Below are positions 36,961 to 46,134 of a DNA stretch of 64,000 nucleotides, piece after piece. Made by a program: the position numbers and the translations under genes. Under the pieces are notes generated by a model. The model was given only the letters and a program-made list of their open reading frames with translations, was not told the DNA's origin and did no database searches. Source of the DNA: CAZIKF01 sp964539825 (GTDB taxonomy: Bacteria; Muiribacteriota; UBA6191). The stretch covers positions 43,388-107,387 of the forward strand of contig CAZIKF010000018.1 in NCBI GenBank assembly GCA_964539825.1, given 5' to 3'. Each line of letters begins with the position of its first letter. Position 1 is the stretch's first letter.

Positions 36961-36993
36961 GACTCAAGGCCGAATTCTACCCGAACTTGAGTC
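36961..36993 (+). promoter_or_regulatory. Inverted repeat in the leader of the M20 peptidase gene
   Basis: GACTCAAG and CTTGAGTC are perfect 8-bp inverted arms 17 bp apart, between the candidate -10 box and the ribosome-binding GGGAGG. It could be an operator between divergent genes or a 5' UTR stem-loop. Confidence 0.5.
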
Positions 36994-37012
36994 GGAACAC
37001 ACGGGAGGCAAT

Positions 37013-38389
37013 ATGAGTTGGGAAAAGGATTTAGAGATATACGCCGATTCTTGCATGGAGACCTATACTCAGGAACTAATGAGCCTGGTGAAAATTCCTA
37101 GTATCAGCGCCATGCCGGAGCACAGCAAGGATCTTTATCGAGTCTTGGAGCAAATGGCTGAAATTGTGCAGTCCTACGGATTGACTCCCCAGGTCATTGA
37201 AACACCTGGAGCCCCGGCGTTTCTGGCTGAACTTCAGAACGATCCTGCGGCTCCCTGGATCCTCGTATACAACCACATGGATGTACAGCCGGCAGATGAG
37301 CCCCAGTGGGTTACACAGCCTTTCGAGCCGATTCTCAGAGATGACCGTGTTATCGGCCGAGGAAGTACCGATGATAAAGGACCCGCACTGTCCATCATCC
37401 ACGCCATTCATTTTCTTAAGACTCAAAATATTCCCCTGCCTAATATCCAAGTTGTATATGAAACCGAAGAGGAGATTGGCAGCCCGTTTTTCGGAGCTTT
37501 TCTCGATCAGAAACGTGAATTGTTCCATGATCCGCAATCGATTCTCGTGAGCGATACGATTTTTGAAGGATCACATCCAGCCATTACTTACCAGCTCAAG
37601 GGAATGGCTCGATTTGAAATCGAGCTCAAAACCGGTTCCAAAGATCTTCATTCAGGAGTCTTTGGCAATGCGGTAGAAAATCCTCTCAACCTTCTTACAC
37701 GCGCGCTCGCAACCTGTGTAGATGAAAAAGGACGAATTCTCATACCGGAAATCCTGGCTGATATAACGGCACCTTCTCCAAGGGAAGAAAGAGAGATCCG
37801 TAAAGTAGCTGAGGTTTTTGATCTGGAAGCCTTCAAGCGTGATAGTGAACAGGCTTCCCTTTATAGTGAAGATCCGGTTGAAATCCTGGATGGTGTCTGG
37901 AGGAAACCTACCTTTGAAATCCATGGTTTCGAAGGTGCCCAGTGGGAACCGGGGGTCTTAAAATCAGCTCTGCCCTATCACGTAAAGGCAAAAGTAAGTA
38001 TGCGTCTGGTACCGGGACAGAACCCGGACATCGTACAGCAAAAGCTGCAAACACACCTTTCCAACATTGATTCTCGACTTAAGGTACATTTGCTGTCCGG
38101 TCAAAGACCAGCGGTCGCACAACTTGATAATCCCTTTATGGATAGGGCTATTGAGGCATGCAAGATTGGATTTGGCGAAGAACCTCTCTTTGTAGGCTGT
38201 GGAGGCACCATAGGGGCGGTACCTGAAATGCAGCGGGTATTCCCAAATGCACCCGTAGTTCTTCTTGCCCAGAGCCTCATGTCTGATGGTTATCACGCAC
38301 CCAACGAAGAATTCCGTCTTAGTCAGGCAAGAAACGGCATGAAAACAATGGCAGCCTATTTCAGAGGAGTTGCAGACCTCAAAATTTAA
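37013..38389 (+). CDS. M20-family metallopeptidase (dipeptidase-like)
   Basis: The 458-residue cytosolic enzyme has the M20 metal site: YNHMDVQPAD (His, Asp), GRGSTDDKGP (bridging Asp), YETEEEIGSP (catalytic Glu and metal Glu) and the late His in SDGYHAPNEEF. The inserted dimerisation domain (about residues 190-340) contains KDLHSGVFGNAVENP, typical of CNDP/PepV-like dipeptidases. It probably releases amino acids from short peptides. GGGAGG precedes the ATG. It is followed 20 bp later by the AsmA-like gene. Confidence 0.92.
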   Translation: MSWEKDLEIYADSCMETYTQELMSLVKIPSISAMPEHSKDLYRVLEQMAEIVQSYGLTPQVIETPGAPAFLAELQNDPAAPWILVYNHMDVQPADEPQWVTQPFEPILRDDRVIGRGSTDDKGPALSIIHAIHFLKTQNIPLPNIQVVYETEEEIGSPFFGAFLDQKRELFHDPQSILVSDTIFEGSHPAITYQLKGMARFEIELKTGSKDLHSGVFGNAVENPLNLLTRALATCVDEKGRILIPEILADITAPSPREEREIRKVAEVFDLEAFKRDSEQASLYSEDPVEILDGVWRKPTFEIHGFEGAQWEPGVLKSALPYHVKAKVSMRLVPGQNPDIVQQKLQTHLSNIDSRLKVHLLSGQRPAVAQLDNPFMDRAIEACKIGFGEEPLFVGCGGTIGAVPEMQRVFPNAPVVLLAQSLMSDGYHAPNEEFRLSQARNGMKTMAAYFRGVADLKI

Positions 38390-38409
38390 CCGCAGGAGTT
38401 GATCTACCT

Positions 38410-39168
38410 ATGAAAAAAATCGTTGTCTTTCTCGTCATCCTAATCAGCCTTGGTATCGTTGCATTCTATCTTCTCCTTGAACCCTTGTTACTGAGGGCTT
38501 TGAACGAGGGACTGGATAAGACCTTCCAGACCCAGGCCCAACTCAACGAAGTCAAACTTGAAGTTGGTGAGTCCAAACTCAGCCTGAAAGGCCTGGCAAT
38601 CGCCAGCCCCGATGGATTTCAGCGTAAGGAGTTTCTACAGCTTGGCGAGGGATCTATTCAAATACAGCCCTCTTCCCTATTCGAAGATACTGTGATCATT
38701 GAGGAACTGGATTTCGAGAACCTCTCGCTGCAGATTGCCTATGATGGTTCGAAAATCAACACAGAGGTACTCGCGCCTCTACCTGAGAAAAAGGAAAAGA
38801 TAGACTGGAATAAGGAATTACTCATTCGCGAATTAAACATCACAGGATTGAAGCTGTTTGTAAGGGTGCCAGGTAAGGAGAGGGAAGTGGAAATTCCCGA
38901 TATTCGCATCGAGAACCTGCGCGTGGGTAAATCTCCCTTCCCACCAATGGTTCACGCCATACGACAAATTCTTGACCGAATTCTAAAGGAGGCTCTTAAG
39001 AAGTACAAAGAGAAATATGTCACCGATCTGAAGGACAAACTTAAACAAAAGGTAAAGGAAAAAGTACTCGATAAAGTTAAATTAAAACTACAGAATTCTG
39101 GAATTTCAGAATCTCAGCTGGAAGATACCGCCAAATCCCTCAAGGATAAATTTAAAAAGTTCTTTTAA
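38410..39168 (+). CDS. AsmA-like membrane-anchored protein
   Basis: The 252-residue protein starts with one membrane helix (KIVVFLVILISLGIVAFYLLLEPLLL). It continues with the AsmA/DUF748 start pattern (LNEGLDKTFQTQAQLNEVKLEVGES, LSLKGLAIASPDGFQ, VIIEELDFENLSLQI) and ends in a long Lys-rich amphipathic helix (about residues 185-252). AsmA-like proteins lie in the periplasm and help move phospholipids to the outer membrane (family knowledge). It is short compared with AsmA itself, so the groove would be small. CAGGAG lies upstream; it is in a probable operon with the M20 gene. Confidence 0.75.
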   Translation: MKKIVVFLVILISLGIVAFYLLLEPLLLRALNEGLDKTFQTQAQLNEVKLEVGESKLSLKGLAIASPDGFQRKEFLQLGEGSIQIQPSSLFEDTVIIEELDFENLSLQIAYDGSKINTEVLAPLPEKKEKIDWNKELLIRELNITGLKLFVRVPGKEREVEIPDIRIENLRVGKSPFPPMVHAIRQILDRILKEALKKYKEKYVTDLKDKLKQKVKEKVLDKVKLKLQNSGISESQLEDTAKSLKDKFKKFF

Positions 39169-39193
39169 AATTCGTATGGCTTAATCGGGAATT

Positions 39194-39562
39194 CTACTCT
39201 TTTTTCCAGGTAATGAGCCTCTCCCAAAACCCACGCTCAACGCGCCGATTCCGGGGACTTTCCACTTGCCCCCTGCCGGGATCGACGATTGTTGAAGAGT
39301 AGTCCTCTCGAGATGGATCCAGTAAGGACCTGGGCATGCGCTCGCTGAGAGCCGTTCGGATCTGCTCATTTCTAACCGAACGAAGAAATCTGGTTTCTCT
39401 TGGAGTGATATTGTTTTGATCCTCTGCCGGACGGGTGACCTTAGTGCGATATCTGCGCAAAAGGCGCATGATAAGCTCCTCGGACAGGCGTAGCATTCGT
39501 GAGCCAGTGACTTTCTCCAGCCAGGTTCTAGACTCTCTTTGATCTCGCTCGTTGGAATCCAT
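39194..39562 (-). CDS. Hypothetical arginine-rich protein
   Basis: This 122-residue protein is rich in Arg and Glu, mainly helical, with no signal peptide or membrane segment. GGAGGTG stands five bases before the ATG, which is strong support for translation. I see no known domain. The motif-like stretches are LSEELIMRLLRRYRTKVTR and PRETRFLRSVRNEQIRTAL. It lies convergent to the AsmA-like gene and divergent from the next one. Confidence 0.6.
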   Translation of the reverse strand: MDSNERDQRESRTWLEKVTGSRMLRLSEELIMRLLRRYRTKVTRPAEDQNNITPRETRFLRSVRNEQIRTALSERMPRSLLDPSREDYSSTIVDPGRGQVESPRNRRVERGFWERLITWKKE

Positions 39563-39707
39563 GCAGCACCTCCGTCACCACACTATCGGATCAAACCAAC
39601 ACCGTTTTGACGAAAAGCACTGATAAAGCTACCGAACCCTGCATAAACAGACGAATTTGGACAGAAACGATCAAATACATACCAACTCCTAAAGTTTCAG
39701 CTGGAAT

Positions 39708-40523
39708 ATGCCGATATATAAGTTAGGAAACAAGGACGTTACCCAACAGTCAATCAAGGTAGATAAAATGAGAGTTCAGGATTTGCCAATCGCATCGCAG
39801 TCGCTTTCGGTCCCCCATCCTCAAAAGGCTCAACACAGGGGTAGCGAAAAAGCGCCAGTAAAGTTAAAAAACAATACTCCAAAAAGCCCTAAGGCTACTC
39901 CTTCAAAGGAAAAGCCTGATGAAAAACCCATCAAAGCTAAGCATGAAAATTCTTCCCACGAAGGAGAAGATCGCCTTGAATTAAGAGGACTTGAAAACGC
40001 TGAAGCAAGGATATTGATGGTCTATGACCGCCTGGCTCACAAAGAATCCCATTCTGAAATGAAACCGGCGGCAAGAGATCGCCTCTCTTCTGTAGCCGAA
40101 AAACTATCCGACCGAGTATCTGAGGATTCTCACTCCCATGCTAATTCGATTAGAGATTCAAAAAAACAAGCGGAAAAAAATGAGACCAGCCAAAAGAAAT
40201 CAAGAGAAGCTGCGGCCAGTGCATTGGAAGATGCCACCAGCGTAGCAGAAAGTCCCTCCGAGGAGCTTGCCGAGGGTGCCACCCAAGCCAAAGAGGAAGC
40301 TCGAGAACACGTTGAGGAACAGGCAAAACAGGCGATGGAGTTCCGAGCTTCCTTACAGGACAGAATCGAAGACCACCTCAAAGAAAACAACCTGAATCAA
40401 TACGGAGATCCGGTAGGAACAATCTACACTGGTGGAACTCCTCTATTTAATGAAGGCTCTGGAGAAATCAGAAGCCGAATGGAATACCTCCTGGAAAAAT
40501 TTCCAGAGCTCACCGCAGCCTGA
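39708..40523 (+). CDS. Hypothetical low-complexity hydrophilic protein
   Basis: The 271 residues are rich in Lys, Glu, Ser and Ala and contain no Cys or Trp. The first 90 residues are disordered-looking (PKATPSKEKPDEKPIKAKH). Residues about 95-230 are helical and coiled-coil-like (AARDRLSSVAEKLSDRVSED; EEAREHVEEQAKQAMEF). The tail (YGDPVGTIYTGGTPLF) looks folded. The ribosome-binding site is weak (GCTGGAAT). I do not recognise a family; the composition resembles scaffold or flagellar-accessory proteins, but this is a guess. Confidence 0.55.
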   Translation: MPIYKLGNKDVTQQSIKVDKMRVQDLPIASQSLSVPHPQKAQHRGSEKAPVKLKNNTPKSPKATPSKEKPDEKPIKAKHENSSHEGEDRLELRGLENAEARILMVYDRLAHKESHSEMKPAARDRLSSVAEKLSDRVSEDSHSHANSIRDSKKQAEKNETSQKKSREAAASALEDATSVAESPSEELAEGATQAKEEAREHVEEQAKQAMEFRASLQDRIEDHLKENNLNQYGDPVGTIYTGGTPLFNEGSGEIRSRMEYLLEKFPELTAA

Positions 40524-40553
40524 TAAATAAGACTTTCTCTACCAAACTCCAAC

Positions 40554-42578
40554 TTACCGGGTCGAGAGAAGGGACTCGCGAGAGGTTCTTTGAATTTTTT
40601 TTGACAGGCACTTTTCGATAATATTACTGGAGGCGTAGAGGAATACACGGTTTCTCGCCCGAGTCAGCCCGGTATATAAAACCTCTCTTGCCAACAAGGG
40701 GCTTTCCAGTTGATTTGGAAGAACCAGCAATACATCTTCATATTCTGATCCCTGGCTCTTGTGGACTGTTATGGCAAATGCCGGTTCCCAGGAACGTAGT
40801 TCAAATAGAGAGAATAGACGGAATGATTCTCTTGTTCGAAAGGCTACATAGAGCCCGTTTCTACAATCTTTTAACAGTACCCCGATATCACCGTTAAAGA
40901 GACCCTTGGCATGATCATTGGATGTAACCATCACAGGTGTTCCCTGGAGGTGTCTTCTACCTGGCTGAATCCCCATGACTCGGCCTAGATCTGTATGCAT
41001 CTGCCGATTCAGACTTTCCACACCTAAGGGTCCAGTTCGGGTGAGTGCAAGAAGTTTTGAGGCCTCAAGATGGGAAAGCGCAGCAAAAATGCAGCTGTAT
41101 TGTTGTGTAAATTCAGGTTCATCCTCACTAACCAGGTTGCCAAGATCGAGCTCTCTTGCCTTAGATATTGCATCTATGTAACTCAGGGAGCTTTGTCTAT
41201 CCCTTCGTTTTAGGAAAAATGCTCCCGCCCAGGAATGGAGGTCGATCTTAAATTGGTCCAGACCCTCGAAGGGCAGGAAGCCAAGTTCATGATCCCCCAC
41301 TTTTTGAAGAGCTTCTTTGAGCGATCCAGTGTGTCCTGGTAGATTTGGAATTCCCTCTCCTTCCATGATGAGCCTGGACCATTCATGAAGGGATCCCCCT
41401 GATCGGTAGGATCTCTTCAATCGTACCAGGGAGATTTCCTCTGGGTGCCTTTGGGACCGAGAAACCAGATCAGACAGTACGGCTCCTGAGTCTACAGAAG
41501 GTAATTGATTTTGATCACCCAGCAGCACCACTCGAGTATCTCCTTCACCCACAGCTGTGAATATCCTTCCCATGAGCCCTATATCTACCATGGAGGCCTC
41601 ATCAATAATTATGACGCCAGAAGAAAGCGGATTCTTACGATGATGCCGAAAACGATTCTTTCTGGGCTGGTATCCTAGAAGCCGGTGAAGAGTCGCACCT
41701 TGCAGAGATTCCAGGACCAGATCTTCATCTGCTGGTTTTTGGATGGTTTGCAGGGAACGGTGCAGGGATTCCACAATTCTTTGTGAGGCTCTTCCAGTGG
41801 GAGCGGCAATTGAAATGGAATCAACCGAAATTCCTAACCTGATGAATCCTCGCAATAGATTGGTCAACAAGGAGGTTTTTCCAGTTCCTGGTCCCCCGGT
41901 GATGATAGTGAACGGCCTATTCCAAGCCTCTTTAAGGGCATTGATCTGATCTTCGTTCCTGGCAATGAGATCTCCGCCTACGGACACCCGCAATGAAAGC
42001 TTATCGGCGTAAAGCTTTTCTACGAGTGCATCGGTACCAGACTTCAATGCACTATCAGTTGAAATCGATGAAAGCCGCTCAACACCCTCCCAAAGAAGCC
42101 TTTCCTGGTGGAAACTCTGGTGAAAATAAAGCAAGGTAAATTCATCCATTTTTTCCAGCACAAGCGGGCGTTCTGGCGAATCTCCCATCCAAACTCTTGA
42201 AACTAGCTCATGGCCACCTGATATTGATTCCTGTGTCCAGGTAAAGAGTTCAGAGGCCAACGCTTCAGCCGCTTCCCTACCCTTGATGGAGGAAAGCTTC
42301 TCAAAAATTGAATCTTCTTCAAGATTTAGACAGAGGCTGCCTTCGGAACGGCTGAGAAAGAGAAGCGCTAAAATCCATAGCACCTCACTATTCACTTCAG
42401 CACAATGGGCCAGCAGATCTCGAATACACAAAAAGTCTAAATCGCTCAGTTCAGTCTTCTGTGCGAGGAGGCGGAGCGAATCCTCAAAATCTTTTTGATC
42501 TTCATGCCTGCCAGATAAACCCATACGCTGAAGTCGCTTTATGCGCTGCTCTAAATGGAGTTCATGAACCGTGGGCAA
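40554..42578 (-). CDS. recD: RecBCD subunit RecD (5'-3' helicase)
   Basis: The 674-residue superfamily 1B helicase has Walker A TGGPGTGKTSLL at about residue 230, DEASMVDIGLM (Walker B), LLGDQNQLPSVDSGAVLSDL (motif III) and, near the end, AITVHKSQGSEYEDVLLVLP with YTGLTRARNRV (motifs V and VI). RecD is the fast 5'-3' motor of the RecBCD nuclease that processes double-strand breaks and degrades foreign linear DNA. Its start overlaps the end of recB by 17 nt, so the two are translationally coupled. Confidence 0.95.
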   Translation of the reverse strand: MPTVHELHLEQRIKRLQRMGLSGRHEDQKDFEDSLRLLAQKTELSDLDFLCIRDLLAHCAEVNSEVLWILALLFLSRSEGSLCLNLEEDSIFEKLSSIKGREAAEALASELFTWTQESISGGHELVSRVWMGDSPERPLVLEKMDEFTLLYFHQSFHQERLLWEGVERLSSISTDSALKSGTDALVEKLYADKLSLRVSVGGDLIARNEDQINALKEAWNRPFTIITGGPGTGKTSLLTNLLRGFIRLGISVDSISIAAPTGRASQRIVESLHRSLQTIQKPADEDLVLESLQGATLHRLLGYQPRKNRFRHHRKNPLSSGVIIIDEASMVDIGLMGRIFTAVGEGDTRVVLLGDQNQLPSVDSGAVLSDLVSRSQRHPEEISLVRLKRSYRSGGSLHEWSRLIMEGEGIPNLPGHTGSLKEALQKVGDHELGFLPFEGLDQFKIDLHSWAGAFFLKRRDRQSSLSYIDAISKARELDLGNLVSEDEPEFTQQYSCIFAALSHLEASKLLALTRTGPLGVESLNRQMHTDLGRVMGIQPGRRHLQGTPVMVTSNDHAKGLFNGDIGVLLKDCRNGLYVAFRTRESFRLFSLFELRSWEPAFAITVHKSQGSEYEDVLLVLPNQLESPLLAREVLYTGLTRARNRVFLYASSNIIEKCLSKKIQRTSRESLLSTR

Positions 42579-45500
42579 AATTCACCCCCTCACTACGCTG
42601 GATTATGTCTGTCAAATATCCTTCAACCTCTTCTTCACTCTCAGGCAAATAATAGAAAACTCCATCCTGACCATCAGGATTTAATCCCCGCAGAAATAGA
42701 TACAGTACGCCTCCAAAGCGCTTCTCAAATGAAAAACTATCACCAAGCCGCCAGCGTAGCCAGCGTAAAAGAGCAAGGGTATAAATCCGGTATTGCAGAA
42801 TATAATCTTCCTCCTCCATTAAAGCGCTGAGTGATTGTGGATCATATCCTTGGGCAATTCGATTGGATTTCCAATCCACCAGAAAGACCTTTCCCTGGTA
42901 CTCAAACACAAGGTCCATAAAGCCGTTGAGAAACCCTCTTTCTCCACGTTCCCCCGGTCGGTATGGCTGGGGGTCTGCCGAGAGGGATAAGAAAAATTCC
43001 GGTTCCCGAATCATCTGATCCTGTTTTAGGTCGAGGATTCTAAATTGGCTATCCACTTGCTTTACCGGGCTCAGGAGGGTACGCAGAATCAAGGTTGTTA
43101 TTGGATTTAAAAAACTTCTCGATACCCCATAATGATCACAAGCATTAAAAACAAGTTCAGGAAAAAAAGAATGAATGGGGTCCTGCAAGAGCACCTCGAT
43201 CCCCTGCTCCATACTCGTGATGGAAAGCAGTCTTTCAAAATCAAGTCTCTCAAGAATCTCGTGGAGCATGGAACCAACTTGCCAACCACCCGGCAATTCT
43301 TCTTGTTCATGTTCTTCCAGCCTGCCCTCTACCTCCTCCAAAGGATCTGCCCATCTCTCTGAAAAATCTTTTGATCGACCATCCAGGAAGTTTGTCTCCG
43401 ATCGCTTACGAAGAGAAGAGAAAGAATCGATCCCGCTTCCCGCACGAGAATTGAGATCAAGTCCTGCCAGGGGAGATAGGAATCCACGGGGAATCTTTTG
43501 GGTTTGAAAGTCTGCCTCAAAATCTTGTGAATCATCTCTTTGATCCACACTTAGCGGCTTCACGGTTTCCGGTTCCTGTAACGAGTCCTCCCTTAGATCA
43601 AGAGACCTGGCATGGGGATGAGCGCTCACCTCCAGGATTGAGGGTCCCACCACCTCCTCGTAAAACTCAGATGCTTTAGCTCTGCTCACTTTGGAATCTT
43701 TGACCTGCGCGGCCTCCAACATCGGAAGATAGAGAGAATGCTGAGCTCTGGTCAGAGCTACATAGTAAAGACGCTTCATCCCTGAGATGATTTCAGCCCT
43801 ATGTAATTCCCTGGCTTCCCCAGGGACCCTGCCAACATAATACCTGGAACCCGCCGACCCGGTGATTGGATGGGAGACAACCCCTCTTGATGCTGACTGG
43901 TACAGGTTGAAGAGGAAGACAACGGGAAATTCCAATCCCTTGCTGGCGTGGATTGTCATGATCCGGACCTTACCTTCTTCCTCCATGAGACGATGGTAGG
44001 ATGCCTCATCTCCGAGGACCTCATCGCGATGATAAAGACGATTCAGAAAATCAATCAAAGCCGGCAGGTCCAAATGACGTCTCTTCGCCTCCACCAGAAG
44101 TGTTTCACAGATCTGACCTAGAATTGAATAGGATTCATCCCAGCCTGGTGTTCCTACGCCCTGTGGCCCCACTCTCGTTTCACGCAGCAGAGAGGAAAAC
44201 AAATTGCCCCAGTCTTCCCGCAACGCCAACTCACGCCAACTAGCAAAGAGCTTGTAAATACTTTCGGCAGTAAAGGGATCCTCAAGTGCGTCTAAATCAA
44301 AGAGGGACCAGTCCAGGAAAGAAGTCAACAGCGCTATCCTTAGACTGGCGGGATCAAAGGGACGGGCTATCGCTCTGAGAATACAATTCAGCTCAAGAGC
44401 CTCCTGCGAGAGAAAAACACCTGGCTTCTTATACACAAAATGTGGAATTCCCTGAAACGCTTTCTTGAGGTAGATAAGTTCATTTCGTGAACGAATCAAG
44501 ACACAAAAGTCACCCCAGTTCCCCTTGCGCTCTGAGCCTCCTTCAAGGATTCGATAAGCGCTGTTCTCATTGAGAAAATGAATTTCCGAGGCAATGAATT
44601 CAGCCAGAGTCCCCAGGCTGAATTCCTTGTTTTGTAATTCTAAGCGAAGGAAATTAATCGACCCCCTGGGGTCGGGAAACTCTAGCAGACCATGCCTTTG
44701 CAGTTCAGGTATGGGAGCCTCTACCTGCACCGAATAGCGAGTTGAACCAAACCAATTCTGATTTGAAAAGAGCTGATTTAAAGGGCTAAGAAGACCGGGA
44801 GTAGATCGAAAGTTTTGCTCCAGTGAGTGTAGGGAGGAGTTGCCTTCGTCTGCGAGCATTTCCTCGACAGCCCTTTCATACGTGGGCAAATCTGCCCCTC
44901 GAAAGGCATATATGGCCTGTTTAGGGTCCCCTACAAGGTACAGCCGTGATCTGGATCCTCCCTGCAGAAAAACCCTTTTAAGGATTTCCCATTGGGCCGG
45001 ATCCGTATCTTGGAATTCATCAATAAGAGCATAGGAATACTGCTCCTGTAGTCTTTGAATCAGGGCAGAGGATGGCTCGCGGACCGCCAGGCGCACACCT
45101 TCAATCAAGTCTTGAAAACCGTGCAAAGCTTCACTTTCACGAATCCGACGGGCCTCCTTATGAACTTTCTCTACACAATAAATTGATAGCACAACACGTA
45201 GTTTTTCCAGGGAAAGCAACAAGGATTGGAGACGTTCAACCAGTTCGTCCAACTCCTCAAGCAGAGCTGGATTCGGATTAGCTCCCTTGTTGTATTTCGA
45301 GGGCTTGATTCTGGAAGCGCCCTGGGAGTCCAGCCATTTGCAGATCAGATTCACTGCTGTTAATGCCGCAGACTGGTCCTTATCCTTGCTATAGCGTTTC
45401 AATAAAGACTGCAAGGGTAGAAGAGCGTTCCTGAGATTGGCGGAACGAGATCTTGCGTGAAAAGGAAGCTCTTCATATTCTTTGATGAAATTTACAAACC

Positions 45501-46134
45501 AATCTTCACTATATTTAGCACACAGAGAATCCAATAGAGTACCCGCTGTCTTCACACAGAGGCTCAACCCGTTGAGCTCAGGTTGAAGTTCATCTCCGTT
45601 CTCTGGCTTGATCCTTCTTGCCAGCTCAAAAACCAACTGATCGAAACGAAAGCCGTAGAGGTCTTTCTTAGCCCACTCGGCAAGCTCCAAAAGGAGGTCA
45701 GTCGGCCCCTCCATGGCAGGTACGTCTTTGCGAAGAACTTCATAGTAGGCCTCCTCCATCAACGAATTTTCATCAACGAATTCCGCTTCAAAGAGGGATC
45801 TATTCTCAAAGGCATATTCAGCCAGAACCCTGTTACAGAAGCCGTGGATGGTATGAATGGCGGCCATATCAAAACAATCCAGCGCCTGCTCAAGTCTTTC
45901 CCTTAACTTTCCGTGGGAGTCTCTCAGGCGATTTTCAATTCCGGAGCGAATACGAATCTTGAGTTCAGAGGTAGCCTTCTCTGTATATGTCAGTACGAGA
46001 ATCTTATCTATTGTGATTTGCCTATCACACAGAATGCGTAAAAAGAGTTGTTCTATGGTGTAAGTCTTCCCGGTTCCAGCAGAGGCTTCAATCACTCCGT
46101 GGCGCTCTAAATCGATCCTCTCGAACACACTCAC
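42562..46134 (-). CDS. recB: RecBCD subunit RecB (3'-5' helicase and nuclease)
   Basis: The 1190-residue protein has the UvrD-type helicase Walker A EASAGTGKTYTIEQL at residues 16-30, ALIDEFQDTDPAQW (motif II), YLVGDPKQAIYAFRGAD (motif III) and IMTIHASKGLEFPVVFLF (motif V). The C-terminal nuclease domain is intact: NGFMDLVFEYQGKVFLVDWKSN near residue 1080 gives the metal-binding Asp and D-x-K. It is the 3'-5' motor and only nuclease of RecBCD. It overlaps recC by 4 nt and recD by 17 nt. Confidence 0.95.
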   Translation of the reverse strand: MSVFERIDLERHGVIEASAGTGKTYTIEQLFLRILCDRQITIDKILVLTYTEKATSELKIRIRSGIENRLRDSHGKLRERLEQALDCFDMAAIHTIHGFCNRVLAEYAFENRSLFEAEFVDENSLMEEAYYEVLRKDVPAMEGPTDLLLELAEWAKKDLYGFRFDQLVFELARRIKPENGDELQPELNGLSLCVKTAGTLLDSLCAKYSEDWFVNFIKEYEELPFHARSRSANLRNALLPLQSLLKRYSKDKDQSAALTAVNLICKWLDSQGASRIKPSKYNKGANPNPALLEELDELVERLQSLLLSLEKLRVVLSIYCVEKVHKEARRIRESEALHGFQDLIEGVRLAVREPSSALIQRLQEQYSYALIDEFQDTDPAQWEILKRVFLQGGSRSRLYLVGDPKQAIYAFRGADLPTYERAVEEMLADEGNSSLHSLEQNFRSTPGLLSPLNQLFSNQNWFGSTRYSVQVEAPIPELQRHGLLEFPDPRGSINFLRLELQNKEFSLGTLAEFIASEIHFLNENSAYRILEGGSERKGNWGDFCVLIRSRNELIYLKKAFQGIPHFVYKKPGVFLSQEALELNCILRAIARPFDPASLRIALLTSFLDWSLFDLDALEDPFTAESIYKLFASWRELALREDWGNLFSSLLRETRVGPQGVGTPGWDESYSILGQICETLLVEAKRRHLDLPALIDFLNRLYHRDEVLGDEASYHRLMEEEGKVRIMTIHASKGLEFPVVFLFNLYQSASRGVVSHPITGSAGSRYYVGRVPGEARELHRAEIISGMKRLYYVALTRAQHSLYLPMLEAAQVKDSKVSRAKASEFYEEVVGPSILEVSAHPHARSLDLREDSLQEPETVKPLSVDQRDDSQDFEADFQTQKIPRGFLSPLAGLDLNSRAGSGIDSFSSLRKRSETNFLDGRSKDFSERWADPLEEVEGRLEEHEQEELPGGWQVGSMLHEILERLDFERLLSITSMEQGIEVLLQDPIHSFFPELVFNACDHYGVSRSFLNPITTLILRTLLSPVKQVDSQFRILDLKQDQMIREPEFFLSLSADPQPYRPGERGERGFLNGFMDLVFEYQGKVFLVDWKSNRIAQGYDPQSLSALMEEEDYILQYRIYTLALLRWLRWRLGDSFSFEKRFGGVLYLFLRGLNPDGQDGVFYYLPESEEEVEGYLTDIIQRSEGVNFAHGS

